A stretch of DNA of 64,000 bases from Saccharopolyspora rhizosphaerae. GTDB lineage: Bacteria; Actinomycetota; Actinomycetes; Mycobacteriales; Pseudonocardiaceae. How positions within the stretch are numbered: position 1 is the stretch's first letter; each line of letters starts with the position of its first letter. The notes under the pieces were generated by a model. The model had not been told where the DNA came from. It did not search any database and saw only the letters and a program-made list of their open reading frames with translations. This document shows, one piece after another, positions 18,022 to 25,502 of the stretch. The translations under genes and the position numbers were made by a program. The DNA lies in assembly GCF_003931915.1 (NCBI RefSeq), contig NZ_RSAA01000004.1, positions 266,264 through 330,263 of the forward strand, given 5' to 3'.

Positions 18022-19122
18022 TCAACGGTGAGGCGCCGGTCCGGACGTGGTCGCCTTCGGGGACGGGGACGAGGCGAACCGGCCTCGGGCGGCGAGTGAG
18101 ACGTAGACGAGCGCGACCAGCACGGGCACCTCGATCAGCGGGCCGACGACTCCGGCCAGGGCCTGACCGCTGGTGACGCCGAAGGTCGCGATCGCCACCG
18201 CGATGGCCAGCTCGAAGTTGTTGCCCGCGGCGGTGAACGACAGCGTCGCGGAACGCTCGTAGTTCAGGCCGATGGCCTTGCCCAGCGCGAACGAGCCAGC
18301 CCACATCACCGCGAAGTAGACCAGCAGCGGCAGCGCGATGCGCGCGACGTCCAGCGGGCTCGATGTGATCGCCTCCCCTTGCAGCGCGAAGAGGATCACG
18401 GTGGTGAACAGCAGGCCGTGGAGCGCGACCGGGCCGATCTTGGGCAGGAACCGCGCCTCGTACCACTCGCGACCCTTCGCGCGCTCACCGAACCGGCGGG
18501 TGAGGTATCCGGCCAGCAGCGGGACGCCGAGGAAGATCAGCACGTTCTTGGCGATCTCCCACGCCGGAACCTCCAGCCCGGCCACCGGCAGGCCCAGCCA
18601 TCCCGGCAGCACCGAGAGGAAGAACCAGCCGAGCCCGGCGAAGGCGACGACCTGGAACACCGAGTTGAGCGCGACCAGCACGGCGGCGGCTTCGCGGTCC
18701 CCGCAGGCGAGGTCGTTCCAGATGATGACCATCGCGATGCAGCGCGCCAAGCCGACGATGATCAACCCGGTCCGGTACTCGGGCAGGTCCGGGAGGAACA
18801 CCCAGGCCAGCACGAACATCAGCGCCGGGCCGAGCACCCAGTTGAGCAGGATCGAGGAGACCATCAGCCGCTTGTCGCCGGTGACGGCGTCGAGCCGGTC
18901 GTAGCGGACCTTGGCCAGCACCGGGTACATCATCACCAGCAGGCCGAGCGCGATGGGCAGCGAGACGCCGCCGACCTGCACGGCGTCCAGCGCGGAGCCC
19001 AGCCCGGGGATCCAGCGGCCGGCCAGGAGCCCGACGACCATCGCGGCTCCGATCCACACCGGCAACAGCCGGTCCAACGCGGACAGCTTCGCCACGACGG
19101 CGTTGTCCTGCGCCTGCGTCAT
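18022..19122 (-). CDS. acr3: Arsenite efflux permease, ACR3 family
   Basis: The 366-residue protein has ten hydrophobic segments and the ACR3 hallmark Cys in LARCIAMVIIWNDLACGD, plus TAAGNNFELAIAVAIATFG in the second inverted half. ACR3 carriers export arsenite (and sometimes antimonite) driven by the proton gradient. Its ATG overlaps the arsR stop by 4 bases, so the two are translationally coupled, and arsC follows. Expression should be relieved by As(III) through ArsR. Confidence 0.95.
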   Translation of the reverse strand: MTQAQDNAVVAKLSALDRLLPVWIGAAMVVGLLAGRWIPGLGSALDAVQVGGVSLPIALGLLVMMYPVLAKVRYDRLDAVTGDKRLMVSSILLNWVLGPALMFVLAWVFLPDLPEYRTGLIIVGLARCIAMVIIWNDLACGDREAAAVLVALNSVFQVVAFAGLGWFFLSVLPGWLGLPVAGLEVPAWEIAKNVLIFLGVPLLAGYLTRRFGERAKGREWYEARFLPKIGPVALHGLLFTTVILFALQGEAITSSPLDVARIALPLLVYFAVMWAGSFALGKAIGLNYERSATLSFTAAGNNFELAIAVAIATFGVTSGQALAGVVGPLIEVPVLVALVYVSLAARGRFASSPSPKATTSGPAPHR

Positions 19123-19487
19123 GCCGTCTCCGCCACGTCCAGAGCGGGGGCCAGCGAGTCCGACAGCAGGCGCAGGGTGTCCGGCCGGACGCGGTAGTAG
19201 ATCCAGGTCCCGCGCCGCTCGCCCTCGATCACCCCGGCTTCGCGCAGCACCTTGAGGTGGTGCGAGATCGTCGGCCCCGACAGCTCGAACGCCCCGGTCA
19301 GGTCACACACGCAGGCCTCCCCACCGGCGTGCGAGGCGATCAGGGACAGCAGCCGCAGCCGCACCGGCTCACCGATCGCCTTGAACACCCGCGCGAGCGT
19401 CCCAGCCTGCTCAGCATCGAGCGGCTCACGCACCACCGGCGAGCAGCACAGCACCTCGTCACCCACTGACGGCCCTTGTTTCGACAC
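19119..19487 (-). CDS. arsR: ArsR/SmtB family arsenic-responsive repressor
   Basis: A winged-helix repressor of 122 residues if started at GTG 19487. The DNA-binding helix region ELSGPTISHHLKVLREAGVI is preceded by EACVCDLTGAF, whose CVC pair is the classical As(III) sensor in ArsR. A further CC lies near the N-terminus (VLCCSPV). An open frame extends 25 codons upstream, but that part runs through the operator region. It represses its own operon and probably cadI, with which it shares a divergent control region. Confidence 0.92.
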   Translation of the reverse strand: MSKQGPSVGDEVLCCSPVVREPLDAEQAGTLARVFKAIGEPVRLRLLSLIASHAGGEACVCDLTGAFELSGPTISHHLKVLREAGVIEGERRGTWIYYRVRPDTLRLLSDSLAPALDVAETA

Positions 19488-19503
19488 ACCTCTACCTTGA
19501 CAG

Positions 19504-19560
19504 CCATCGAATCTAGGGCGCAAGCTTCGTGTGTCCATCTGATTCGATGGACATCGAATC
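19504..19560. promoter_or_regulatory. ArsR operator between arsR and cadI
   Basis: A perfect inverted repeat GATTCGATG-GA-CATCGAATC spans 19541-19560, and an extra half-site CCATCGAATC lies at 19504-19513 on the arsR side. The palindrome ends directly at the cadI ribosome site. The arrangement fits one repressor controlling both directions. Confidence 0.75.
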
Positions 19561-19571
19561 AAGGAGTTGAG

Positions 19572-19991
19572 ATGTCACGCATGCAACTGGCTCTGCGGGT
19601 GGGCGACCTGGAGGGCTCGATCGCGTTCTACTCGAAGCTCTTCGGCGCCGAACCGGCCAAGCTCCGGCCCGGTTACGCCAACTTCGCCATCGCCGAACCG
19701 CCGCTCAAGCTCGTGCTCGTCGAAGGCGAACCCGGGCAGGACACCGCCATCGACCACCTGGGCGTCGAGGTCGAAAGCACCGAGCAGGTCGGCAACGCCA
19801 CCGACCGGCTCAAGGCGCTCGGGCTGTTCACCGAGGTCGAGGAGGACACCACCTGCTGCTACGCCCGCCAGGACAAGGTCTGGGTCCACGGCCCCGGCCG
19901 GGAACCCTGGGAGGTCTACGTGGTCAAGGCCGACTCCCAGACCTTCGGAGCCTCACCGACCGAGGAAGGTGCCACGCCCTGCTGCCGCTGA
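19572..19991 (+). CDS. cadI: ArsI/CadI family glyoxalase-fold protein
   Basis: The 139-residue protein aligns over its whole length with mycobacterial CadI (opening MSRMQLALRVGDLEGSIAFY and PGYANFAIAEPPLKLVL). It carries the vicinal Cys pair in DTTCCYARQDKVWV and a C-terminal CC. The vicinal-oxygen-chelate fold and the Cys pair are shared with ArsI, a dioxygenase that cleaves the C-As bond of methylarsenite. Whether this protein is a C-As lyase or only a metal-induced binding protein is open. ATG 19572 has AAGGAG five bases upstream. It is divergent from arsR. Confidence 0.92.
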   Translation: MSRMQLALRVGDLEGSIAFYSKLFGAEPAKLRPGYANFAIAEPPLKLVLVEGEPGQDTAIDHLGVEVESTEQVGNATDRLKALGLFTEVEEDTTCCYARQDKVWVHGPGREPWEVYVVKADSQTFGASPTEEGATPCCR

Positions 19992-20016
19992 ATGAGGCCG
20001 TCAGCGCACAGCTCAC

Positions 20017-20053
20017 CGCCGCCCGCGGCCCGGCCAGCGCTCCGCGGGCGGCG
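20017..20053 (+). terminator. 12-bp hairpin after cadI
   Basis: CGCCGCCCGCGG (20017-20028) and CCGCGGGCGGCG (20042-20053) form a perfect stem with a 13-base loop, 25 bases after the cadI stop. No U tract. Confidence 0.65.
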
Positions 20054-20111
20054 ACCTGCGGAAGGCACCCACTTGTGGCAGGCACGTTCTCGGACCACGT
20101 TCACGGCCCAG

Positions 20112-21287
20112 TCAGGGAGCGTGATGCCCCACGTCGAACTCCCCTCGGGCTTCTCGCTGTTCTCGCCGAGTCTGGGTCGCGTGCAGAGCTTGGCGGCGTT
20201 CGCGTTCGCGGTAGCTGAACGCTGCCTCGCGGACCGAGTTCTCGCTCTCGAATCCTGACCCGACCGCACCGGCAACAGTGGCTGCCGCGGTGACCAGCAG
20301 CACGACGACAGCATAGTCGCCAAACCCGAGGCCGGGCCCGACGTACTCACCGAGCACCTCAGGAGTCACGACGACGAAGGCTGCGATCAGGTTGACGACG
20401 TAGAGCGCCCCGTACATGCACGCCACTCCGATGGCCAGTGTCAGCACTGTGGAAGAGTTGAACAACATCGCCTCTTCGCGTTCGTTCGCGGGTCGCTCCG
20501 TGGTTTGCTCCCAGAGCCGGTGATAGACGATGAGCCAACCAACCATGACTGCCACCGAGCCGAGCACCGCGGCCAAGAGCTGGGGCAACTCCATCGTGCT
20601 GGCGAGCCGCCAAACCGTGGTGTTGATCAAGTAGAACGCGCTGAAAGCGAACGCCCCCACCAGCGGTCCGGTCAACCCGAACACCAGTCGCCACGGGCGA
20701 TTGTCCCGAACCATGCCGATCAACAACCTCAGCACGCCTCGCGAGGCCAACACCCGCACATCGACATCGCGATGCTCGGGCGTGACCCACTGGAAGCGGT
20801 TGAACAGCCAGGGAAGTCGGCGACGCCGGTGCTTCTCGGTCCCCTTCGAGCCAGCGTCCCGACCGAACATGTCCGTGATGAGCTGGCTGACCAAGCCTCG
20901 CACCCGGCGGTGCAACGCCATGCCTCCGAGTGCCGGTAGCGACACCACCAACACCCTGCGCTCGAGACTCACATCGGCCACGATGGGCTGTTGACCACTC
21001 CGCAGCGGGTAGTCCGTTATGCAGGCAGCGAGATTCCACCCGTGCTGTCGCATACGCTTGCCGACGACGTCCATCATCTCGGTACGGCGGTCGTCACTGG
21101 GTGGCAACTGCTCGCAGTGCACTTCCACGTGCCACACCCGATCGTCTTCCAGCCGTTCGGACAGCAGTCTAGGCAGTTCCTGAGCGAGGTGCTCAGCAAT
21201 CTCCGCAGGCGCGGCTACCGGATCGGCCACCACTCCCACAGTGACCGTCCGATTCGAACCACTTCTCACATCTTCCCGCAACACCAT
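20112..21287 (-). CDS. Actinobacterial membrane protein of unknown function
   Basis: The 391-residue protein has a soluble N-terminal half of about 190 residues (VGVVADPVAAPAEIAEHLA, then VADVSLERRVLVVSLPAL). Four hydrophobic segments follow between about residues 200 and 360, then a highly charged Arg/Glu tail (SYRERERRQALHATQTRREQR). Homologues in actinobacteria are sometimes labelled methylene-tetrahydrofolate dehydrogenase, but I see no support for that in the sequence. ATG 21287 was chosen because AGGAG lies seven bases upstream. It is an isolated gene. Function unknown. Confidence 0.65.
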   Translation of the reverse strand: MVLREDVRSGSNRTVTVGVVADPVAAPAEIAEHLAQELPRLLSERLEDDRVWHVEVHCEQLPPSDDRRTEMMDVVGKRMRQHGWNLAACITDYPLRSGQQPIVADVSLERRVLVVSLPALGGMALHRRVRGLVSQLITDMFGRDAGSKGTEKHRRRRLPWLFNRFQWVTPEHRDVDVRVLASRGVLRLLIGMVRDNRPWRLVFGLTGPLVGAFAFSAFYLINTTVWRLASTMELPQLLAAVLGSVAVMVGWLIVYHRLWEQTTERPANEREEAMLFNSSTVLTLAIGVACMYGALYVVNLIAAFVVVTPEVLGEYVGPGLGFGDYAVVVLLVTAAATVAGAVGSGFESENSVREAAFSYRERERRQALHATQTRREQREARGEFDVGHHAP

Positions 21288-21517
21288 CACGGCACTCCTC
21301 ACGCTTGACAAGGCTCCACGGGTACCCCCGGGGACGCGGGCCCAATGGTCGCTACCTGCGTTCTCCTGCGGTGGCCGCCTGCCGCTGCGCGCGAGTCAGG
21401 GTGTTGCTGCCAACCTTGCTGCACGCCACCCCGACCAAGCGGCTCGTGGCCGGCGGCGAGACCGCTACGAGATCTAGCCGCTCAGGTGGATTCCAGCCAC
21501 ACGCCGTCCGCAGGGGA

Positions 21518-22078
21518 TCAGTCGGTCCCGCCCGGCGGGTAGGTGACCGTGCGGTCTTCTCCGATGGAGGGCTGGGCCCCCCACTTGCCGAGTTCGTGGG
21601 GGCGGGGCTCCTGGCTTGCGATGAGGTGCCAGACCGTCCACCCGAGGGCGACCAAGTTGTTGGCGATCAGCAAGCGGTGGCAGCGCCAGGGCATCGGCTC
21701 GCCGCACATGGCGACCGCGCGTTGGTCCGCAGCCAGGTTCCGCAGTCGGTCGAGGCCGTGCCGGTACGGCTCGGTGAGCGTGTAGTCCGCGTAGTTCTTG
21801 AAGCTGTCGTGCTGCCAGCCCGCGTTCAGCTGCGGGTCGACGTCCTGCCGCTTGCGCCGTCCGCTGAGCTCGGGGACGTGCAGGTAGTCGATGCCGACTT
21901 CTCCGAGCCACTGCGTCATCTCGTCCGCGTCGAACTGCGGGCTGCGCCGGGATCCCGGGAGCGAGCGCACGTCCACCAGGAGCTCGATGTCGTGCTCCAG
22001 CAGCGGGTGGAGGAACTCCTCCTTCGGACAAGTCCAGTGCCCGATGGTCCACAGCTCCCACCGGTCGTCGGTGCTCAT
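21518..22078 (-). CDS. DUF488 family protein
   Basis: The 186-residue cytoplasmic protein has the DUF488 marks: TIGHW at the N-terminus, LLVDVRSLPGSRRSPQF, and the C-terminal MCGEPMPWRCHRLLIAN with the conserved Cys and CHR. DUF488 proteins have no established biochemical role; the conserved Cys/Arg/His set suggests an enzyme or nucleic-acid-related activity. ATG 22078 gives the usual family length. The gene is unlinked to its neighbours by any obvious pathway. Confidence 0.85.
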   Translation of the reverse strand: MSTDDRWELWTIGHWTCPKEEFLHPLLEHDIELLVDVRSLPGSRRSPQFDADEMTQWLGEVGIDYLHVPELSGRRKRQDVDPQLNAGWQHDSFKNYADYTLTEPYRHGLDRLRNLAADQRAVAMCGEPMPWRCHRLLIANNLVALGWTVWHLIASQEPRPHELGKWGAQPSIGEDRTVTYPPGGTD

Positions 22079-22193
22079 GACCGCGCACCGTCCTGAGGCG
22101 TGGGCTGCACCGGACCCCCTCGCTCGTCGGCAGTGGGCACTCCCCGGTGTAGGCGCCGCTGCGGGACCCGTCAAGCGCAGTTCGGCCCGAAGG

Positions 22194-22544
22194 TCAGAAC
22201 GACTGGGCGAGCAGCAGACCGCAGTACGCCGCGGACACACCAGCGAGGACGCTGACCAGGACGTTCGCCGCGGCCAGCAGGTGCGATCGCTCCCGCGCGA
22301 GCCGCCAGGTCTCGTAGCTGAAGGTCGAGTAGGTGGTCAGCGCGCCGCAGAACCCGGTTCCGGCCACGGCGAACACGGCCGGTGCGGTCGGCAGCGCCAC
22401 CAGGAACCCGAGCACCAGCGAGCCCGCGACGTTGACGGTGAGCGTCCCCCACGGGAACACCGAACCGTGCCGGGACTGCACGGCCCGATCGACCAGGTAG
22501 CGCAACGGCGCACCGACCGCGGCTCCGAGGGCGACCCACAGCAT
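22194..22544 (-). CDS. crcB: Fluoride channel subunit Fluc/CrcB (second of pair)
   Basis: A 116-residue protein with four membrane segments. It contains the family motifs PWGTLTVNVAGSLVLGFL (central Asn) and GFCGALTTYSTFSYE (the TTYSTF polar track lining the pore). Fluc proteins are dual-topology dimers that export fluoride passively. The start overlaps the stop of the upstream crcB by one base, so the two are co-translated. Such adjacent pairs are thought to form heterodimers. Confidence 0.95.
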   Translation of the reverse strand: MLWVALGAAVGAPLRYLVDRAVQSRHGSVFPWGTLTVNVAGSLVLGFLVALPTAPAVFAVAGTGFCGALTTYSTFSYETWRLARERSHLLAAANVLVSVLAGVSAAYCGLLLAQSF

Positions 22545-22990
22545 CACGCGGGCTTCACCGCCCGGACCAACCGCCGCGTCAGCGCGGAACCGGCGAGGAC
22601 GCCGGCCATCGCCGCGAGCACGGTCAACGCCAGGTAGGCGAAGGCCAGGTGCGGCCTGCCCACCGCGATCGCCTGCTGGAGGTCGACCACGTGGGTGGAG
22701 AAGGTGGTGCACCCGCCGAGCACCCCCACCCCGAGGAAGGGGCGGAGTAGTCGCTGCCCTGTCCAGACCTCGCTGATCAGCGCCATGAGAACGCCCATGG
22801 CCAGGCAGCCGGTGGCGTTGACGCCCAGCGTCGCCCACGGCATCTCGCCGGGCTGGTGCGGGAAGGCCTTCCCCACGCCGTAGCGGGCCAGCGCGCCCAC
22901 CACGCCACCGCACGAGATCACTGCCAGCACTGCCGCCGGGTGATCGCGACAATCGCGTCGTGCGGCGTGGGGGCGGGGTTCCGTCGGCAT
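22544..22990 (-). CDS. crcB: Fluoride channel subunit Fluc/CrcB (first of pair)
   Basis: A 148-residue protein with a polar N-terminal extension of about 20 residues before four membrane segments. Motifs are PWATLGVNATGCLAMG and GVLGGCTTFSTHVVD. ATG 22990 has AGGAG five bases upstream. It is the first gene of the tandem crcB pair, and a structured leader at 23021-23084 may sense fluoride. The extension is longer than in most Fluc proteins; whether it sits in the cytoplasm or outside is not determined. Confidence 0.93.
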   Translation of the reverse strand: MPTEPRPHAARRDCRDHPAAVLAVISCGGVVGALARYGVGKAFPHQPGEMPWATLGVNATGCLAMGVLMALISEVWTGQRLLRPFLGVGVLGGCTTFSTHVVDLQQAIAVGRPHLAFAYLALTVLAAMAGVLAGSALTRRLVRAVKPA

Positions 22991-23020
22991 GCGCACTCCT
23001 ACCAGGGTTCGTCACTGGTA

Positions 23021-23084
23021 GGGACCGTTGGCAGCCGGTCTGCGGTTCTCCCGCCAACACGGCGGGACGGCGGGCCCCACCGCC
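23021..23084 (-). promoter_or_regulatory. Structured crcB leader, possible fluoride riboswitch
   Basis: On the minus strand GGCGGTGGGGCCCGCC (23084-23069) resembles the first arm of the crcB motif. A 7-bp hairpin TCCCGCC/GGCGGGA (23067-23049) follows. GGTCCCTACC further downstream could pair with the GGGGCC loop as a pseudoknot. The distance to that last element is larger than in known examples and the conserved GAUG is GGTG here, so the assignment is tentative. Confidence 0.3.
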
Positions 23085-23195
23085 GACCGAAGCATAGGCG
23101 ACTCGCTCACCCTCCCACCGGCGCTCGTGAGAGGGCTCACCGCGGACCGTGGTGCAATGCCACCGCCCCCCCGTTCCGAGCACCGTGGAGAGCAC

Positions 23196-23822
23196 ATGAC
23201 CAGCGCAGCGCTGTCGGGGTTCACCGTCGTCGCGGTCCTCGCCGTGATCACCCCGGGCCTGGACACGATGCTCGCCCTGCGCCACGCCGTCCTCTCCGGC
23301 CGCCGGGCGGGACTCAAGGCGGTCCTCGGGATCAACGCCGGCTGCCTCCTCTGGGGAACGGCCAGCACCGCCGGGCTGACGGCACTGCTGACCGCGTCCG
23401 AGCTGGCCTACAACGTCGTCCGCGTCCTCGGCGCCGCGTACCTGATCTGGCTCGGCGCGACCGCGCTGTGGAAGACCTTCCCCCGCGGCAAGACGCCCGC
23501 TGCCGCTCCGGAGGACGATGCCCCGGCCGGGCGTTCCGCCTTCACCGCAGGACTGATGACCAACCTCCTCAACCCCAAGGTCGGCGTCTTCTACATGAGC
23601 CTGCTGCCCCAGTTCCTCCCCACCGGCCCGACCGCGTCGGCCTGGGGCGCTCTGCTGGTGTCCATCCACGTGGCCGCTGGTCTGCTGTGGCCGCCGAGCC
23701 TGGTGTGGGCCGCGGGACGGGCCCGGGCCTTCTTCCAACGCGAACGAGTCCGCCGCTGGATGGACCGTGTCACGGCGACAGTGCTGGTCGGCCTCGGCGT
23801 CAAGCTCGCCGTCGAGGTCTGA
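23196..23822 (+). CDS. LysE/RhtB family amino-acid exporter
   Basis: The 208-residue protein has about six hydrophobic segments and the LysE family opening: VITPGLDTMLALRHAVLSGRRAG, then GINAGCLLWGTAS and LGAAYLIWLGATALW. The GLMTNLLNPKVGVFYMSLLPQF block mid-protein is diagnostic. These carriers export amino acids or derivatives; the substrate is not predictable. ATG 23196 follows GTGGAG. It is divergent from crcB, with about 200 bases between the starts. Confidence 0.92.
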   Translation: MTSAALSGFTVVAVLAVITPGLDTMLALRHAVLSGRRAGLKAVLGINAGCLLWGTASTAGLTALLTASELAYNVVRVLGAAYLIWLGATALWKTFPRGKTPAAAPEDDAPAGRSAFTAGLMTNLLNPKVGVFYMSLLPQFLPTGPTASAWGALLVSIHVAAGLLWPPSLVWAAGRARAFFQRERVRRWMDRVTATVLVGLGVKLAVEV

Positions 23823-24479
23823 GCCGCCCGGCCGTCGAACCGGGCCTGCTCGAACGGAAGGTGGGTTCCGAAAGACGGCCGTGCGGATCCACCGGCCCGA
23901 CGACATCAACAGCGAACTGCACGGCTCTCGGCCACACCTCGCACACGGTGGTCCGGCTGAGCCAGGCGTCACGGGCTGGTCGCGCTCGGACCTGCTGCAG
24001 GAGCGCCCCTGAGGAGATCCCGTGCTGCTGAGGCGCCGGCTCACCGCGTTTCGTGCTGCTACCAGCGATGTTCGATCGACAGTCCCAGTTGTCCTCCACC
24101 TCAGACCTTTTCGATGCGTTCGGGCCGCTTCGGGTGTGATCCTTGCATCGGCGTGAGCCCACCAGATCGTTGCAGCCAAGCGACATCCCCCCTTGCGCAG
24201 CCGAGTCGGCCACCTCCTCGAACCACATGTCCACACAGGACGAACGTCGTAGTTCCTCGCCGGGAGGAGTTGACAGCTCGCGCGTGGAGGGTTCCTCGAA
24301 CCTCGCCCACAGGCAGTGGACGTCCACTGCCGCCGGGAGAACGGGCGCCGTTCGTGAACGACCCTCGCGGACACCTCCGCGCGGCGGGTTGAACCGCGGG
24401 GCGCCCTGGTCACTGCAGGTCAAACACTGTTGATCATGCCCCGTCGTGCTGGTTCTCGGGGTTGGGGGAAACTGGGGTG
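23823..24479. other. Gene-free stretch of 657 bases
   Basis: All frames are open only in short pieces without codon bias or family resemblance. I see no transfer RNA, terminal repeat or transposase remnant. It may be the decayed remains of a gene or an intergenic region with undetected RNA. Confidence 0.6.
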
Positions 24480-25502
24480 ATGAGTCAGGAGTCGCCCGCG
24501 TTGCAGGAGGCTCGGCGGATCGCCGAGGACGTGCTCTTCCCCGCCGCGCTGGAGGTCGACGCCGCGGAGCGGGTCCCGGCAGGCCACCTGGACCTGCTCG
24601 CCGAGCACGGCTTCTACGGCCTCGCGGCACCGCAGGACATGGCCACGCTCGAGGTGGGCGACCTGCCGTCGGTGCTGCGGCTCATCGAGGTCCTCGCCAG
24701 CGGGTGCCTGACCACGACGTTCGTGTGGATCCAGCACCACGGCGTGCTCGCCGCTGCCGAGAGCACCAAGAACCGCAACCTGCGCGAGCGGTACCTCGCC
24801 GACCTGGTCTCGGGCAAGCGCCGAGGCGGGATCGCGCTGGGATCGGCTCTGCAGCCCGGGCCGCCGCCGCTGCGCGCCGAACCGGTCGTCGGCGGCTACC
24901 TGCTGGAGGGCGTCGCGCCCTGGTTCACCGGCTGGGGGATGGTCGATTCGCTGCTGGTCGCCGGACGCACCCCCGACGAGGCGCTGGTCTTCGCGATGCT
25001 CGACGTCGCGGAGAACGACACGCTGCACGCCGATCCGCTCGACCTGATGGCCGTGCGGGCCAGCGGCACCGTGACGCTGCGGTTCAACCGGCACTTCGTG
25101 CCGCGCGACCGGATCGCCTCCACCGTCCCGCATTCCGAGTACCTGCAAGGCGATTCCGGCTCGGTGCGGTTCAACGGCGCGCTCGCCCTCGGCGTGGTGG
25201 GGAGGGCGATCTCGTTGCTCGGCGATGACGCGGGCGGGCTGCCCGAGGAGCTCGACACGACGCGGTCGAGGCTGGTCGCGGCCGGCCCGGAGGAGCTGCC
25301 CGAGGTGCGGGCGCAGGCCTCCGAGCTCGCGATGCGCGCGGCCTCGGCTGCCGCGGTGCACCACGGCAGCCGCTCGGTGCTCCCCGGCAACCACGCGCAG
25401 CGGCTGGTCCGGGAAGCCACGTTCCTGCTGCTGTTCGGCTCGAGGCCGTCGATCAAGTCCGCGTTGCTGGAACGGCTCACCGCTCCGCGAGGACCCGCTT
25501 GA
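24480..25502 (+). CDS. Acyl-CoA dehydrogenase family protein
   Basis: The 340-residue protein follows the acyl-CoA dehydrogenase plan: an N-terminal helical part (LDLLAEHGFYGLAAP), a middle beta domain (VVGGYLLEGVAPWFTGWGMVDSLLVAGR), and a C-terminal helical bundle ending HAQRLVREATFLLLFGSRPSIKSALL. It is shorter than the usual 380 residues, and I could not place the catalytic Glu with confidence. It could therefore be a non-catalytic partner or have unusual chemistry. ATG 24480 was chosen over TTG 24462. Its 3' end overlaps the convergent fadD3-like gene by 26 bases. Fatty-acid or steroid side-chain catabolism is inferred from that neighbour. Confidence 0.8.
   Translation: MSQESPALQEARRIAEDVLFPAALEVDAAERVPAGHLDLLAEHGFYGLAAPQDMATLEVGDLPSVLRLIEVLASGCLTTTFVWIQHHGVLAAAESTKNRNLRERYLADLVSGKRRGGIALGSALQPGPPPLRAEPVVGGYLLEGVAPWFTGWGMVDSLLVAGRTPDEALVFAMLDVAENDTLHADPLDLMAVRASGTVTLRFNRHFVPRDRIASTVPHSEYLQGDSGSVRFNGALALGVVGRAISLLGDDAGGLPEELDTTRSRLVAAGPEELPEVRAQASELAMRAASAAAVHHGSRSVLPGNHAQRLVREATFLLLFGSRPSIKSALLERLTAPRGPA

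Noticed and set aside
18005..18466. N-terminal extension of arsC
   Set aside because: The extension overlaps acr3 in another frame and is Arg-rich; GTG 18004 has a good ribosome site and the family length.
22545..24413. Long minus-strand frame fused ahead of the second crcB
   Set aside because: It overlaps the first crcB and the antisense of the LysE gene; only the last 116 codons have fluoride-channel character.
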